From NCBI GenBank assembly GCA_947628705.1, contig CANRAZ010000011.1, forward strand, positions 1 through 49,109: 49,109 bases of DNA, read 5' to 3'. Shown here one piece after another: positions 1 through 9,235 of this stretch (its first letter is position 1; each line of letters starts with the position of its first letter). The notes under the pieces are model-generated. The model was not told where the DNA came from, did no database searches, and saw nothing but the letters and a program-made list of their open reading frames with translations. The stretch is from an uncultured Lachnospiraceae bacterium. GTDB lineage: Bacteria; Bacillota; Clostridia; Lachnospirales; Lachnospiraceae. The translations under genes were made by a program, and so were the position numbers.

Positions 1-78
1 CCCCCAGATATTGTGTTATTTTTTGCGATTGTCTCAAAAACGGCACAATTTTTTAATATTTTTCCACTAAAAATTATT

Positions 79-127
79 TAAAAAACGTTACTTATATGTT
101 ACATTTTTATTAAAAAAACGTTACTTA
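79..127. repeat. AT-rich direct repeats downstream of trpA
   Basis: The sequence TAAAAAACGTTACTTA (79-94) recurs with one extra A at 111-127. A third GTTAC lies between them, so GTTAC occurs at 87-91, 98-102 and 120-124, spaced 11 and 22 bases apart. The surrounding 1-173 is AT-rich and holds no convincing gene. I see no GC-rich hairpin plus T-run, so this is not a clear trp terminator. It could be a regulatory site for whatever gene lies to the left; no function is assigned. Confidence 0.4.
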
Positions 128-173
128 AGTTTTAATTTTTTCGATTTTTCATGCAATATGTCGAAAGCTGCGC

Positions 174-956
174 TTATCCGACTACGTTTGTTACCGCCGC
201 CTTCATTTTTCTCACATACTCCGCAACATACAAGGGACTTTCCTTGCCGTATTTTGCGCAGAGCTTTACGATTGCCGAGCCGACTATTACGCCGTCCGCA
301 TACTTCGACATCTCGGCCGCCTGCTCCGGCGTGCTGATTCCGAAGCCGACTGCGGCAGGGATATCCTTTGCTTCCTTAACAAGCTTTATCATTGCTCCGA
401 TATCCGTCGTTATCCTGCTTCTCACTCCGGTTACTCCGAGAGAGGAAACGCAGTAAAGGAATCCCTTTGCCTCCGAGGCTATCATTTTAATTCTTTCGTG
501 CGAGGTCGGGGCAATCATCGAAATAAGGTCGACCCCATACCTTTCGCAGACGTCCTCAAACTCCTTTTTTTCCTCAAAGGGTATATCCGGCAGTATAATT
601 CCGTCAATTCCGATCCTGCTGCATCTCTCCATGAAACGTTCGGCGCCGTACGAAAAGATAACGTTTGCATACGTCATAAATACCATTGGAACCGTAACCG
701 TCCTTCTTAGCCTCTCCGTCATTTCAAAAACGTCGTCTGTGGTTATCTTGTTGGAAAGAGCCCTTATGTTTGCTTCCTGAATGACCGGTCCCTCTGCTGT
801 GGGGTCGGAAAAAGGAATCCCAAGCTCCACAAGATCCGCTCCTGCCTCCTGCATGGCGATAACCGTTTTTTCAGTGGTCTCAAGATCCGGGTCTCCGCAT
901 GTAATAAACGGAATGAATGCTTTTTTATTTTCAAACGCTTTGCTGATGTTACTCAT
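174..956 (-). CDS. trpA: Tryptophan synthase alpha chain
   Basis: A 260-residue TIM-barrel protein that cleaves indole-3-glycerol phosphate to indole and glyceraldehyde 3-phosphate in the alpha2beta2 tryptophan synthase; length is normal. The [10 protein letters not shown] block carries the catalytic Glu (E44). The second acid, usually Asp in an ADGP motif, is Glu here (TAEGPVIQ, E55), a conservative change I believe is common in clostridial sequences. The phosphate-binding glycines near the C terminus ([15 protein letters not shown]) are present. The start overlaps the end of trpB by 8 bases, which implies translational coupling. It is the last gene of the operon. Confidence 0.97.
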   Translation of the reverse strand: MSNISKAFENKKAFIPFITCGDPDLETTEKTVIAMQEAGADLVELGIPFSDPTAEGPVIQEANIRALSNKITTDDVFEMTERLRRTVTVPMVFMTYANVIFSYGAERFMERCSRIGIDGIILPDIPFEEKKEFEDVCERYGVDLISMIAPTSHERIKMIASEAKGFLYCVSSLGVTGVRSRITTDIGAMIKLVKEAKDIPAAVGFGISTPEQAAEMSKYADGVIVGSAIVKLCAKYGKESPLYVAEYVRKMKAAVTNVVG

Positions 957-2139
957 GGATATCCTCCCCTCTGTACCTTGCGATTGCGGCGCAGTCCTTA
1001 TCGCCTCTTCCTGAAATATTGATTACGATTATTTTGTCCTTATCAAGCGTAGGAGCCAGCTTTAGCGCATATGCAACGGCGTGCGCGCTCTCAATGGCCG
1101 GAATTATTCCTTCTATCCTTGAAAGGTATTCAAACGCATTGACTGCCTCATCGTCGGTTATTGCTACATATTCCGCTCTTCCGGTATCATGCAGGTTGGC
1201 GTGTTCAGGCCCGATGCCCGGATAGTCAAGTCCTGCCGAGATCGAATATACGGGAGCAATCTGACCGTACTGATCCTGACAGAAATATGATTTCATGCCG
1301 TGGAATATTCCAAGCTTTCCGGTATTTATCGTCGCCGCCGTTTCAAAGGTGTCGATCCCCCTGCCTGCCGCCTCGCAGCCGATAAGCCTTACTTCCTTGT
1401 TCTCAATAAAATGGTAGAAGGCTCCGATTGCGTTTGAACCGCCTCCTACGCATGCCATGACAACATCGGGCAGCCTTCCCTCCTTTTCAAGCATCTGCTG
1501 CTTGATTTCACGGCTGATCACGGACTGAAAGTCACGCACCATTGTCGGAAACGGATGAGGCCCCATTACAGAGCCGAGTACATAATGTGTATCGTCTATC
1601 CTTGAGGTCCATTCACGGAAGGTCTCTGAAACCGCATCCTTCAGCGTTCCTGTTCCGCTTTCTACCGGGTGCACCTTAGCTCCCAGAAGCCTCATTCTGT
1701 ACACGTTAAGAGCCTGACGCACCGTGTCTTCTTTTCCCATAAAGATTTCGCACTCCATGCCCATCATGGCGGCTACGGTTGCGGTTGCCACTCCGTGCTG
1801 TCCTGCCCCTGTTTCGGCAATGACTCTTGTTTTTCCCATTCTTTTGGCAAGCAGCATCTGTCCGAGCACATTGTTTATTTTATGCGAGCCGGTATGGTTA
1901 AGATCCTCACGCTTAAGGTATATCTTCGCTCCGCCAAGCTCTCTTGTCATTCTCTCGGCATAATAGAGCCTGCTCGGTCTGCCTGCATATTCATTGTAAA
2001 GTTCAGTCAGTTCCCTGTTAAAATCCGGATCGTCCTTGTACCTTGTGTACGCTTCGTCCACTTCGTTAATGGCATTCATAAGCGTTTCCGGTACGTACTG
2101 TCCTCCGTGGATCCCGAATCTTGTTCTGTCCGCTGTCAT
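949..2139 (-). CDS. trpB: Tryptophan synthase beta chain
   Basis: A 396-residue PLP enzyme that condenses indole with serine to give tryptophan. The PLP lysine lies in HTGSHKINN (K87), the phosphate cup is GGGSNAIG, and the conserved N-terminal [15 protein letters not shown] is present. Length and motifs match TrpB1, the form that partners TrpA, rather than the longer stand-alone TrpB2. It is preceded by about 120 bases after trpF and overlaps trpA by 8 bases, so the two subunits are probably made together. Confidence 0.98.
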   Translation of the reverse strand: MTADRTRFGIHGGQYVPETLMNAINEVDEAYTRYKDDPDFNRELTELYNEYAGRPSRLYYAERMTRELGGAKIYLKREDLNHTGSHKINNVLGQMLLAKRMGKTRVIAETGAGQHGVATATVAAMMGMECEIFMGKEDTVRQALNVYRMRLLGAKVHPVESGTGTLKDAVSETFREWTSRIDDTHYVLGSVMGPHPFPTMVRDFQSVISREIKQQMLEKEGRLPDVVMACVGGGSNAIGAFYHFIENKEVRLIGCEAAGRGIDTFETAATINTGKLGIFHGMKSYFCQDQYGQIAPVYSISAGLDYPGIGPEHANLHDTGRAEYVAITDDEAVNAFEYLSRIEGIIPAIESAHAVAYALKLAPTLDKDKIIVINISGRGDKDCAAIARYRGEDIHE

Positions 2140-2261
2140 CGTTCCGTCTCCTTATCCTTTAATATTAATCGCCTGCTTTTATCTCCGTCCGCAGACATCT
2201 GCTGTCGGTTTTTATTCCGTTCTTTCTTACGAAGGCATTAAAATTGCTTTTGCGCTGCCGC

Positions 2262-2897
2262 TCAGCCGTTTTCCGCCCTGCGAACCGCCGTAACCGCCTC
2301 AAGCATCTTTTTTCTGTCCTTGACGCCGTCGGTCTCGATTCCGCTGCTTATATCAAGAGCATACGCTCCCGTCTCCGCTGCGGCACGTCCGATATTTCCT
2401 GCATTTAAACCTCCTGCCAGGAAATACGGTCTGTCCACTCCCTCAAGAAGCTCCCAGTTAAAGCTTTCTCCGCTTCCTCCGTAAAGCCCCTTCACATAGG
2501 TGTCATAGAGCAGATAATCCGTTTTTATGCCGAGCGACTCCTCAACGTTCCTTTTGCTTCTTACCCTCACGGCTTTGATAAGCTTTAGGCCGCCTTCCTC
2601 TTTCCTCAATTCTTCGATATAGGCTGCGTCCTCGTCGCCGTGAAGCTGGGCTATGTCAATAATGCCTTTCCTGTAATCCGAAAGCACGTTTTCAAAGGGT
2701 TCGTTGACGTAAACCCCGACCGACTTTATTTCCGGGTTTAACCTTTTCCTGAACTCTAAAGCCGTTTTTCTGTCCACGTATCGCCTTGTAGCCGCAAATA
2801 CAAAGCCTGCATAGTCAGGCATCGCCTCGTTGGCATATTCTATGTCGCACAGCCTCATCATGCCGCAAAGCTTTATTTTCATTCTGTTTCTACCCAT
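2262..2897 (-). CDS. trpF: Phosphoribosylanthranilate isomerase
   Basis: A 211-residue single-domain TIM barrel that performs the Amadori rearrangement of phosphoribosylanthranilate to CdRP. The N terminus MKIKLCGMMR carries the catalytic cysteine in KLCGM, where the usual form is KICG. LLYDTYVKG supplies the catalytic Asp, followed by GGSGESFNW and the FLAGGLNAGN and DISSGIE phosphate loops. The start at 2897 has AAGGA about five bases upstream; an internal Met five codons later is possible. TrpF is a separate gene here, not fused to TrpC. Confidence 0.95.
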   Translation of the reverse strand: MGRNRMKIKLCGMMRLCDIEYANEAMPDYAGFVFAATRRYVDRKTALEFRKRLNPEIKSVGVYVNEPFENVLSDYRKGIIDIAQLHGDEDAAYIEELRKEEGGLKLIKAVRVRSKRNVEESLGIKTDYLLYDTYVKGLYGGSGESFNWELLEGVDRPYFLAGGLNAGNIGRAAAETGAYALDISSGIETDGVKDRKKMLEAVTAVRRAENG

Positions 2898-2980
2898 GCC
2901 GTCCTTTTCCGATTGCTCTTTTCTGCAAATTTCCGTCCTTGACCGTATCCTGTTCTGGGCCTTACCGTTTTATGTATCGC

Positions 2981-3760
2981 TTACCGTTTTCCTGCCAGAC
3001 GTTCAAGCTCTGCTTTTTTGTCCTTCGAGCGCATCAGCGTTTCTCCGATAAGAACGGCATTTGTTCCGTTCCTTCTGAGATTATCTATATCCTCAGGGGT
3101 TTTAATTCCGCTTTCCGACACAAAAATAATATTCTCCGGCACAAGCCTTCTGAGCCTTGCGCTGTTGTTGATATCAACAGTAAAATCCTTTAGGTTACGG
3201 TTGTTTACTCCGACGATTTCCGTGCCTGCCGACAGAGCCGAACGGATTTCGTCCTCGTCATGCGCCTCCACAAGCGCTGACAGCCCAAGGCTGCGCGCTA
3301 TTCCGATATAGCTCTTTAAGGTCTCGCAGTCCAGAAGAGCGCAAATTAAAAGCACGGCGCTGGCTCCTATTGCCCTTGCCTCGTATATCTGATACTCGTC
3401 TACGGTAAAATCCTTTCTCAGCACGGGAATGTTTACCGCGCCTGCAATTTCAGTGAGATATTCGTCCCTCCCAAGGAAGAAATAAGGCTCCGTAAGGCAG
3501 CTTATTGCCGAAGCGCCCGCCGCCTCATATTCCCTTGCAATTTCAAGGTAAGGAAAGTCCGGAGCAATGAGCCCCTTGGACGGACTTGCTTTCTTCACCT
3601 CGCAGATAAAGGATATGCCGCTTCCGCTAAGAGCCTCCTTAAAAGAATGCTTAGGAGCAGGAACGGCATACGCCTTCCTTTTGATTTCCTCCAAAGGCAC
3701 CCTTTTTTTAATTTCCTGATATCTCGCAGCCGTTCTGTCGGCTATTTCCTGTAAAATCAT
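2981..3760 (-). CDS. trpC: Indole-3-glycerol phosphate synthase
   Basis: A 259-residue protein that closes the indole ring of CdRP by decarboxylation. Family motifs are intact: FICEVKKASPSKG with the catalytic lysines, VLRKDFTVDEYQIYEARAIG, EAHDEDE, GVNNRNLKDFTVD, and VSESGI followed by GTNAVLIGETLMR. The length is usual for a monofunctional TrpC. It lies between trpD and trpF with short gaps of about 100 and 83 bases. A GGAG sequence lies some 9-10 bases before the ATG. Confidence 0.97.
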   Translation of the reverse strand: MILQEIADRTAARYQEIKKRVPLEEIKRKAYAVPAPKHSFKEALSGSGISFICEVKKASPSKGLIAPDFPYLEIAREYEAAGASAISCLTEPYFFLGRDEYLTEIAGAVNIPVLRKDFTVDEYQIYEARAIGASAVLLICALLDCETLKSYIGIARSLGLSALVEAHDEDEIRSALSAGTEIVGVNNRNLKDFTVDINNSARLRRLVPENIIFVSESGIKTPEDIDNLRRNGTNAVLIGETLMRSKDKKAELERLAGKR

Positions 3761-3860
3761 ACCGTCCGCTCCTGATCAATAACCTTTTGATCCGTCTGCT
3801 GAAGCACAAAGAAAACGGCAGTCTGACGTCTGCCCGCAGCTTCAACAAACGGACTTTAAT

Positions 3861-4889
3861 CTACTCGATATTTGTTGCCTTCCTGAACTGCTCCAGCTTC
3901 TCCAGCGCCTTTCCGCTGTCAATAATCTCAGCGGCTTCCTTTATTCCTTCTTCAATGGAAACGCCCTTTACGATGTGTATTGCAGCTCCTGCATTGAGAA
4001 GAACCACGTCTCTTCTTACGCCCTTTACGCCTTTAAATATTTCAAGCACGATAGCGGCGTTTTCCTCAGGAGTTCCGCCGACAAGCTCCTCCTTGCTGCA
4101 TCTTGCGAATCCGAACTGCTCCGGCTTTATTTCATAACGCACATAAGGCTTCTCGCAATCCTTATACTTATCCACGTCAAGCTCTGCCACAAGCGTCGGC
4201 GCGCTGAGGCTTATTTCATCAAGACAGTCCTCGCCGTAAACTATCATTGCTCTTTTTACTCCAAGGTTTGCAAGAACGGATGCAACCGGCTCGATCAGGC
4301 TATCATTATAAACTCCGACAAGCTGATATGTGTTGCTTGCAGGGTTGGTAAGAGGTCCGAGAATGTTGAATACCGTCGGGATTCCGATATCCTTTCTTAC
4401 CGGTCCGACATACTTCATTGCCGTATGGTATCTCTGTGCAAACATAAAGCAAAGATTTGTTTCGTCAAGAACCTTGGCATTTCTTTCAGGCTCTACGGAT
4501 ATCCTGACCCCAAGAGCCTCAAGGCAGTCCGCTGTTCCGCATTTGCTTGACGCAGCTCTGTTGCCATGCTTTGCAACAGGAATGCCTGCCGCTGCAGTGA
4601 TAATCGACGCTGCCGTTGAAATATTGAAGGTGTTTGATTTATCTCCGCCGGTACCCACGATGTCAATAACCGCCTTATCGGTCTCGACCTTTGTGGCAAA
4701 CTTTCTCATGCCCTTTGCCGACGCAGTGATTTCTTCAATCGTCTCTCCTTTGATATGGAGAGCGGTAAGATATGCCGCTGCCTGCGCAGGAGTCGCTTCG
4801 CCTCCCATGATTTCATCCATTACCTGACTGCACTCCTCCATTGTCAGGTCGTTTCCGTTTACCAGCTTGCTTATAGCTTCTCTAATCAT
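3861..4889 (-). CDS. trpD: Anthranilate phosphoribosyltransferase
   Basis: A 342-residue enzyme that transfers phosphoribose from PRPP to anthranilate. The helical N-terminal domain is followed by the PRPP/Mg site [15 protein letters not shown], the [12 protein letters not shown] anthranilate-binding segment, and [10 protein letters not shown]. All family landmarks are present, and the length is normal for unfused TrpD. A 118-base gap to trpG holds no recognisable signal; the separate genes show that TrpG and TrpD are not fused as they are in enterics. Confidence 0.98.
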   Translation of the reverse strand: MIREAISKLVNGNDLTMEECSQVMDEIMGGEATPAQAAAYLTALHIKGETIEEITASAKGMRKFATKVETDKAVIDIVGTGGDKSNTFNISTAASIITAAAGIPVAKHGNRAASSKCGTADCLEALGVRISVEPERNAKVLDETNLCFMFAQRYHTAMKYVGPVRKDIGIPTVFNILGPLTNPASNTYQLVGVYNDSLIEPVASVLANLGVKRAMIVYGEDCLDEISLSAPTLVAELDVDKYKDCEKPYVRYEIKPEQFGFARCSKEELVGGTPEENAAIVLEIFKGVKGVRRDVVLLNAGAAIHIVKGVSIEEGIKEAAEIIDSGKALEKLEQFRKATNIE

Positions 4890-5007
4890 AATTTTTCCTT
4901 TCTGCTTTTCAGCTATAGATTTATTTCAGTCCGGCCTCACGGTCAGATTAAAAGCTCTGATATCTACACGCCGCAGCCGATATCCAGACTACAGGCACCA
5001 AAGTCCG

Positions 5008-5571
5008 TCACTCCAAAAAATTTCTCAAAATCTGCATTCCGTCGGGCGTAAGTATAGATTCGGGATGGAACTGAACTCCGTATACCGGATAATCCCTGTG
5101 CATAACCGCCATCACGGTTCCGTCGTCCGCCCTTGCGACCTCGACAAGAATTTCCGGAACAGTGTTTTCGTCGGCTGCCAGCGAATGGTACCTTGCCGCC
5201 TTTATCCTTGGCGGCATTCCCTTAAAAATCGGACAGCTCGTGTCAATTTCAAGCTCCGACTGCTTTCCGTGCATAAGCTTCTTTGCGTAGGTCACGGTCG
5301 CTCCGAAGGCCTCGCATATCGCCTGATGTCCGAGGCACACGCCTAAAATCGGTATCCTTCCGGCAAAATGCTTTATTATTTCCTCGCAGCGTCCTGCCTC
5401 GGAAGGCTTCCCCGGTCCGGGAGAGATGATTATATGGCTCGGCGACATCTCTTCTATTTCATTCACAGTCTTTTCATCGTTCCTTATGACCGTTATATCC
5501 GGATTAACCGTCCCTACAAACTGATAAAGGTTATATGAAAAGCTGTCGTAATTGTCAACCAAAAGTATCAT
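5008..5571 (-). CDS. trpG: Anthranilate synthase glutaminase subunit
   Basis: A 187-residue class I glutamine amidotransferase that supplies ammonia to TrpE. The triad is visible: Cys79 in GVCLGHQAI, and His169 and Glu171 in QFHPESILT. The N terminus MILLVDNYDSFSYNL is characteristic of TrpG/PabA. In some bacteria this subunit also serves PabB; no pabB is in the window. It starts 13 bases after trpE ends, a tight pairing expected for two subunits of one enzyme. Confidence 0.97.
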   Translation of the reverse strand: MILLVDNYDSFSYNLYQFVGTVNPDITVIRNDEKTVNEIEEMSPSHIIISPGPGKPSEAGRCEEIIKHFAGRIPILGVCLGHQAICEAFGATVTYAKKLMHGKQSELEIDTSCPIFKGMPPRIKAARYHSLAADENTVPEILVEVARADDGTVMAVMHRDYPVYGVQFHPESILTPDGMQILRNFLE

Positions 5572-5584
5572 GTCAGCCTCCTCC

Positions 5585-7051
5585 TTACATATCCTGAGAA
5601 ATCTCTATGGCTCTCATAACCGCCTTCGCCTTGTTAATACATTCCTGAAATTCGTTTTCAGGAACACTGTCCGCAACTATTCCGGCTCCCGAACGCACAA
5701 ACACCTTTCCGTTCTTCTTGAAGGCTATTCTTATCGCAATACAGGTATCAAGGTTGCCGGTGAGGTCGATATAGCCGATTGCGCCGCCGTAAATGCCTCT
5801 CTTATTGTTTTCAAGCTCGTTTATTATCTCGCATGCACGAAGCTTCGGCGCGCCCGAAAGAGTTCCTGCCGGCAGGACCGCATCGACTGCGTCAAGCGCC
5901 GTCTTATCGTCTCTTATTTCGCCGCGAACCGTGGAACCGATGTGCATTACGTGTGAGTAACGCTCTATCGACATATACTTTTCAACCTCAACGCTTCCGA
6001 ATCTGCTTATCTTTCCGATATCGTTGCGTCCGAGGTCAACAAGCATATTGTGCTCGGCACGTTCCTTTTCATCTGCCAGAAGCTCCTTTTCCAAAGCCTC
6101 GTCTTCCTCATCGTTCCTGCCCCTCGGCCTTGTTCCGGCGAGCGGAAAGGTGTGAAGCACTCCGTTTTCCAGCTTTACGAGAGTTTCAGGAGAAGCCCCC
6201 GCGACCTCAAGGTCATCGCTTGAAAAATAGAACATATAAGGCGAAGGATTGATTGTTCTCAGCACCCTATAGGTATTGAACAGGCTGCCCTCCATGTCGG
6301 CGTCAAGCCTGTTTGAAAGCACGACCTGAAAGATGTCGCCCTCATAAATATATTTTTTAGCCTTCTCAACCATCTCGCAGAAAGCTTCCTTCTCAAAAAG
6401 CTTTCTGTAGCCGCCCTTAAGAATGCTCGGCTTTATTTCCGCAGGCTCTCCCGTCTCAATCAGCCGCTTAATCTCCTCTATTTTTTTCCCTGCCTCCGCG
6501 TAGGATTCCTCAATGTTCTTTGCATCGGCAAGCACGATTATAACTATCTTCTGCCTCACATTGTCAAAGGCTATTACCCTGTCAAAGTACATAAGGTCTA
6601 CATCTCTAAAGCATTCCTCGTCCTCCGCGTCAAGGTTTAAGGTCGGTTCGCTGTATTTTATGTAGTCATATGCAAAATATCCCACAAGGCCTCCTGCAAA
6701 AGTAGGCATTCCCGCTATTTTGGGAGCCTTATGCTTTTCAATAAAGTCCTTGATGAACTCGCCGGGATGCTTTACTCTGGTTTCCATGATAACCGCTCCC
6801 GAAGCGTCCTTTACCGTCATCATTCCTCCGAGACAGGTAACCTCCATGGACGGCTCGTAACCAAGGAATGTGTAGCGTCCCCATTTTTCCTGATTTTCCA
6901 CGCTTTCCAGCATGTAAACATGTCTGCTGGCTCTTTTCAGCTTGCTTAAAACCTGTATCGGAGTATATCTGTCCGAATAGATTTCGTCGGCAACGGGTAT
7001 GAATGAATATCCTTCCGCCAGTTTTTTTGCTTCGTTAAAACTCGGATTCAT
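5585..7051 (-). CDS. trpE: Anthranilate synthase component I
   Basis: About 488 residues; converts chorismate to anthranilate with ammonia from TrpG. The regulatory N-terminal motif MLESVE, the LLES-type element that binds tryptophan in feedback-inhibited TrpE, is present. The C-terminal chorismate-binding domain shows ERAEHNMLVDLGRND, PAGTLSGAPK and IRSG-like elements. The open frame extends upstream to 7090, but that extension runs into the leader terminator. The ATG at 7051 (MNPSFNEAKK) has GGAGG five bases upstream and is preferred. It is the first structural gene after the T-box leader. Confidence 0.97.
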   Translation of the reverse strand: MNPSFNEAKKLAEGYSFIPVADEIYSDRYTPIQVLSKLKRASRHVYMLESVENQEKWGRYTFLGYEPSMEVTCLGGMMTVKDASGAVIMETRVKHPGEFIKDFIEKHKAPKIAGMPTFAGGLVGYFAYDYIKYSEPTLNLDAEDEECFRDVDLMYFDRVIAFDNVRQKIVIIVLADAKNIEESYAEAGKKIEEIKRLIETGEPAEIKPSILKGGYRKLFEKEAFCEMVEKAKKYIYEGDIFQVVLSNRLDADMEGSLFNTYRVLRTINPSPYMFYFSSDDLEVAGASPETLVKLENGVLHTFPLAGTRPRGRNDEEDEALEKELLADEKERAEHNMLVDLGRNDIGKISRFGSVEVEKYMSIERYSHVMHIGSTVRGEIRDDKTALDAVDAVLPAGTLSGAPKLRACEIINELENNKRGIYGGAIGYIDLTGNLDTCIAIRIAFKKNGKVFVRSGAGIVADSVPENEFQECINKAKAVMRAIEISQDM

Positions 7052-7094
7052 AAAAACCTCCATTTCCGCTCTGCATTTTTTTAACCTCACGGCA

Positions 7095-7427
7095 ATAAAA
7101 AAGTCCCTGAGGCAATTGTTTTACCTCAAGGACGAAATATCTCTTTCGCGGTGCCACCTTGATTTCCGGAATTCCGGACTCTCTGCAGGATACTGACATA
7201 TCCCGGCCCTTGACGCAGGCTCTACGTTACGGAATACTCGCCGAACCAGAAACGAAAGCCCGCTTTGCGCTCCATGCTCCGCAGCCTCTGACTCAGCTTT
7301 GACCGTACCCTCAGCGGTCCATTTGATGCATTGCGTTCTGCCCGGCTCTCAGCCCTCCGGACTCTCTGTGAGTGCACACACACCTTTATCTCCGCTTCAA
7401 CGGTTTAAGGCAATATTAAATTCGTAT
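7095..7427 (-). ncRNA. Tryptophan T-box riboswitch leader
   Basis: The leader transcript of trpE carries T-box landmarks on the minus strand. A Stem I start (AGAGAGTCCGGAGG, near 7354-7367) is followed by a candidate specifier UGG at 7319-7321 with the expected purine after it (TGGACC). The canonical T-box bulge AGGTGGCACCGCG lies near 7147-7159. Last comes an intrinsic terminator with a 10-bp stem. Uncharged tRNA-Trp would pair with the specifier and the bulge and favour antitermination. The leader fills the otherwise gene-free stretch 7052-7430. The exact 5' end is inferred from the promoter. Confidence 0.95.
7096..7133 (-). terminator. Attenuator terminator of the trp T-box
   Basis: On the minus strand GTCCTTGAGG pairs with CCTCAGGGAC (7124-7133 with 7103-7112) around an 11-base loop, followed by a T-run at 7096-7102. 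It sits just after the T-box bulge and before the trpE ribosome site, the expected place for the conditional terminator. Confidence 0.93.
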
Positions 7428-7433
7428 AGAGAC

Positions 7434-7462
7434 AGTTTAAACCCATTATGACGATATGTCAA
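7434..7462 (-). promoter_or_regulatory. Probable trp operon promoter
   Basis: On the minus strand a perfect -35 TTGACA (7457-7462) is followed by a 17-base spacer and TAAACT (7434-7439, four of six matches to TATAAT). It lies directly upstream of the T-box leader. The -35 begins only seven bases after the last base of the preceding peptide gene. I see no clear terminator between them. Confidence 0.65.
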
Positions 7463-7469
7463 GCTTTTT

Positions 7470-7730
7470 TTAGCTGCCTCCCTGATTACATTTCTGACAT
7501 GTGTTGACGCACTGCTGACACGTCGCATTGCATCTTGTACATGTCGACGGGCATCCTGATGCTGTGACGATTCCCATTTGCTCAAGCTGTTCCTCAAGCT
7601 CGCTGAGACTTGTTTCGATATCATTGACACAGTCCTCCAGCTCGGCAACAGGTTCGACGTCGATCTCATCAAGCGTATATCTCAGATTTTCAACAGCTTC
7701 CTTCAGCATTTCGATTTGTTCTTCATCCAT
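7470..7730 (-). CDS. Cys-rich RiPP precursor candidate
   Basis: An 86-residue peptide with two parts. Residues 1-55 are acidic and predicted helical, with one Cys at 34, like a leader. Residues 60-81 are a core in which cysteines fall at 60, 64, 67, 71, 74, 78 and 81. This makes three seven-residue units of the form C-x-x-T-C-x-x plus a closing Cys, with Thr before the second Cys of every unit. The tail is NQGGS. A strong AAAGGAGGAG ribosome site precedes the ATG. It lies 80 bases downstream of a radical SAM/SPASM gene in the same direction, so it is probably the substrate. The class resembles the seven-Cys clostridial peptides paired with CcpM-type maturases, recalled rather than searched. 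A metal-binding peptide is an alternative. Confidence 0.8.
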   Translation of the reverse strand: MDEEQIEMLKEAVENLRYTLDEIDVEPVAELEDCVNDIETSLSELEEQLEQMGIVTASGCPSTCTRCNATCQQCVNTCQKCNQGGS

Positions 7731-7766
7731 AACCAGTCTCCTCCTTTCCGCATTTTATTTTCTTAT

Positions 7767-7787
7767 GCAATCCGACCCTCGGACTGC
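7767..7787 (-). promoter_or_regulatory. Intercistronic hairpin before the peptide gene
   Basis: On the minus strand GCAGTCCGA and TCGGATTGC form a 9-bp stem around GGG, with one G-T pair. No T-run follows, so it is not an ordinary terminator. It lies between the maturase stop and the peptide ribosome site. It may act as a processing or stability element that lets the peptide be made in excess of its enzyme. Confidence 0.5.
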
Positions 7788-7810
7788 GGACTTCAGTTTC
7801 GCGCCTCTTT

Positions 7811-9202
7811 TTACATCATATATCCTTTTTTACCGAACGGACACGCGGGATCCTTTTCATAATAGGTTCCGTAGGTAACATACGAACGGACAAAGCATCT
7901 TTTGTAAAAACAATTGTGATACAAATTGCAGCGGTAGCATTCAGTTCCCTTAAAACGCTCCCTGTAATACTCCGGGTCGCTGAAATTCTTCACCGTATCA
8001 GAATTCCACAATTCCATAATTCCGATTTCTTTAAGATTCCCTGCCACAAAATCATCGGTATGATTAAGGGAATCGCAAAAGATCACTGCGCCGTCATACC
8101 TTACCGACATGCTTGTATTAAAGCCTCCGCAAAAAATTCTCTCATCGTCCTTTACCGGTTTTCTGATAATTCCTGCTTCATATCTAGGATCGAAGCCCCT
8201 TTGCTTCAGCTGCTGCGTAACCTCCTCCATTTTTTTGTTCAACCAATCGGTCTGTTCTTCAGAGGGATAAAGCATGTCGCTGTGTCTGTTACCTGATGAA
8301 TAGTAGAATGAATTGCGAACCGTTTTTACTCCGATTTCGGCTGCCTTCATAAAGAAATCCGGAATATCGTTTATATTGACAGACGTCACAACCGCTTTAA
8401 GCGATACCTCGACGCCGGCATTTTGAAAATTTTTTATTGTTTCGATAATCTCCTCAAAGGCTCCCTTTACTCCAAGCATTCTGTCAGCATTTTCAGGTAC
8501 AAAGCTGTCCAGACTAACCTGTATTTCATCCAGACCGGCTTTCTTCAGCTGTTTTGCCTTTTCTGATGAAACATAGCTCTTTGTAGAAAGACTCCACTCT
8601 CCGGAAAATTCCGAAACCATTATTTTAACATAATCGCAAATATTTTTTAATATAAGAGGGTCTCCGCCGCAGAGTTCAATGCTCTTTACTCCTATCTGCT
8701 CGGCCTCTGAAATAATTTCCCTGAATCTTTCGGGTGATAAAAAATCCCCGAAATCGACCTGCTCCTCGTTAGAATATCTGGCGCCTGCGAAGCAGTATAC
8801 GCACCTTCTCGGACAATAATCAGTCAGATAAAATTTTATCTTTTCGGGAACAGGATTTTTTGCCAAAGGATGCGCGTGCTCATCGTGACAGCTTGTGATC
8901 GATTCCAATTCGGATTTTCCCATAAAATGATAAAAAGGCTCATTTGAATCATTTACCTCTAAATACTTATCAAGCCTTTTTAACATTCGCTCGTAAGCTT
9001 TTTCGCTAAGCAGACGGTCGGTCTGAAAAACACGGCTGATGTTTTCAACGGATTCTTCCCTGTTTTTTGACGCAAGCATCACTCTTAGGAGAATAGCCGC
9101 TGAAGCATTCAGATAAACACACTTATCCCCTGTAACTGCCATGATGCAGTTATTTCCGTCGGAAAAGCCAAGTTGATATCTGTTTTTTAATTGTATGCTC
9201 AC
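7811..9202 (-). CDS. Radical SAM/SPASM peptide maturase
   Basis: 463 residues in three parts. Residues 1-95 resemble a PqqD-like RiPP recognition element (YLNASAAILLRVML and the following helices). A radical SAM barrel follows, with the [4Fe-4S] motif C130-x3-C134-x2-C137 and GGDP at 179-182. The C-terminal SPASM domain has C358-x12-G-x4-C376, then C422, C425, C431, C436 and C454, enough for auxiliary clusters. This architecture fits thioether- or carbon-bond-forming maturases of sactipeptides and ranthipeptides. The start is a GTG at 9202; there is no nearby ATG and the ribosome site is weak. The neighbouring seven-Cys peptide is the likely substrate. No dedicated exporter or protease is adjacent. 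Confidence 0.88.
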   Translation of the reverse strand: MSIQLKNRYQLGFSDGNNCIMAVTGDKCVYLNASAAILLRVMLASKNREESVENISRVFQTDRLLSEKAYERMLKRLDKYLEVNDSNEPFYHFMGKSELESITSCHDEHAHPLAKNPVPEKIKFYLTDYCPRRCVYCFAGARYSNEEQVDFGDFLSPERFREIISEAEQIGVKSIELCGGDPLILKNICDYVKIMVSEFSGEWSLSTKSYVSSEKAKQLKKAGLDEIQVSLDSFVPENADRMLGVKGAFEEIIETIKNFQNAGVEVSLKAVVTSVNINDIPDFFMKAAEIGVKTVRNSFYYSSGNRHSDMLYPSEEQTDWLNKKMEEVTQQLKQRGFDPRYEAGIIRKPVKDDERIFCGGFNTSMSVRYDGAVIFCDSLNHTDDFVAGNLKEIGIMELWNSDTVKNFSDPEYYRERFKGTECYRCNLYHNCFYKRCFVRSYVTYGTYYEKDPACPFGKKGYMM

Positions 9203-9235
9203 GTCGCCGTTTTTCGCCTTTCTGTTTATAAATTT

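Noticed and set aside
7397-7672. A 91-codon frame overlapping the Cys-rich peptide
   Set aside because: It runs through the trp promoter and has no ribosome site; the peptide frame has a strong one and a structured Cys pattern.
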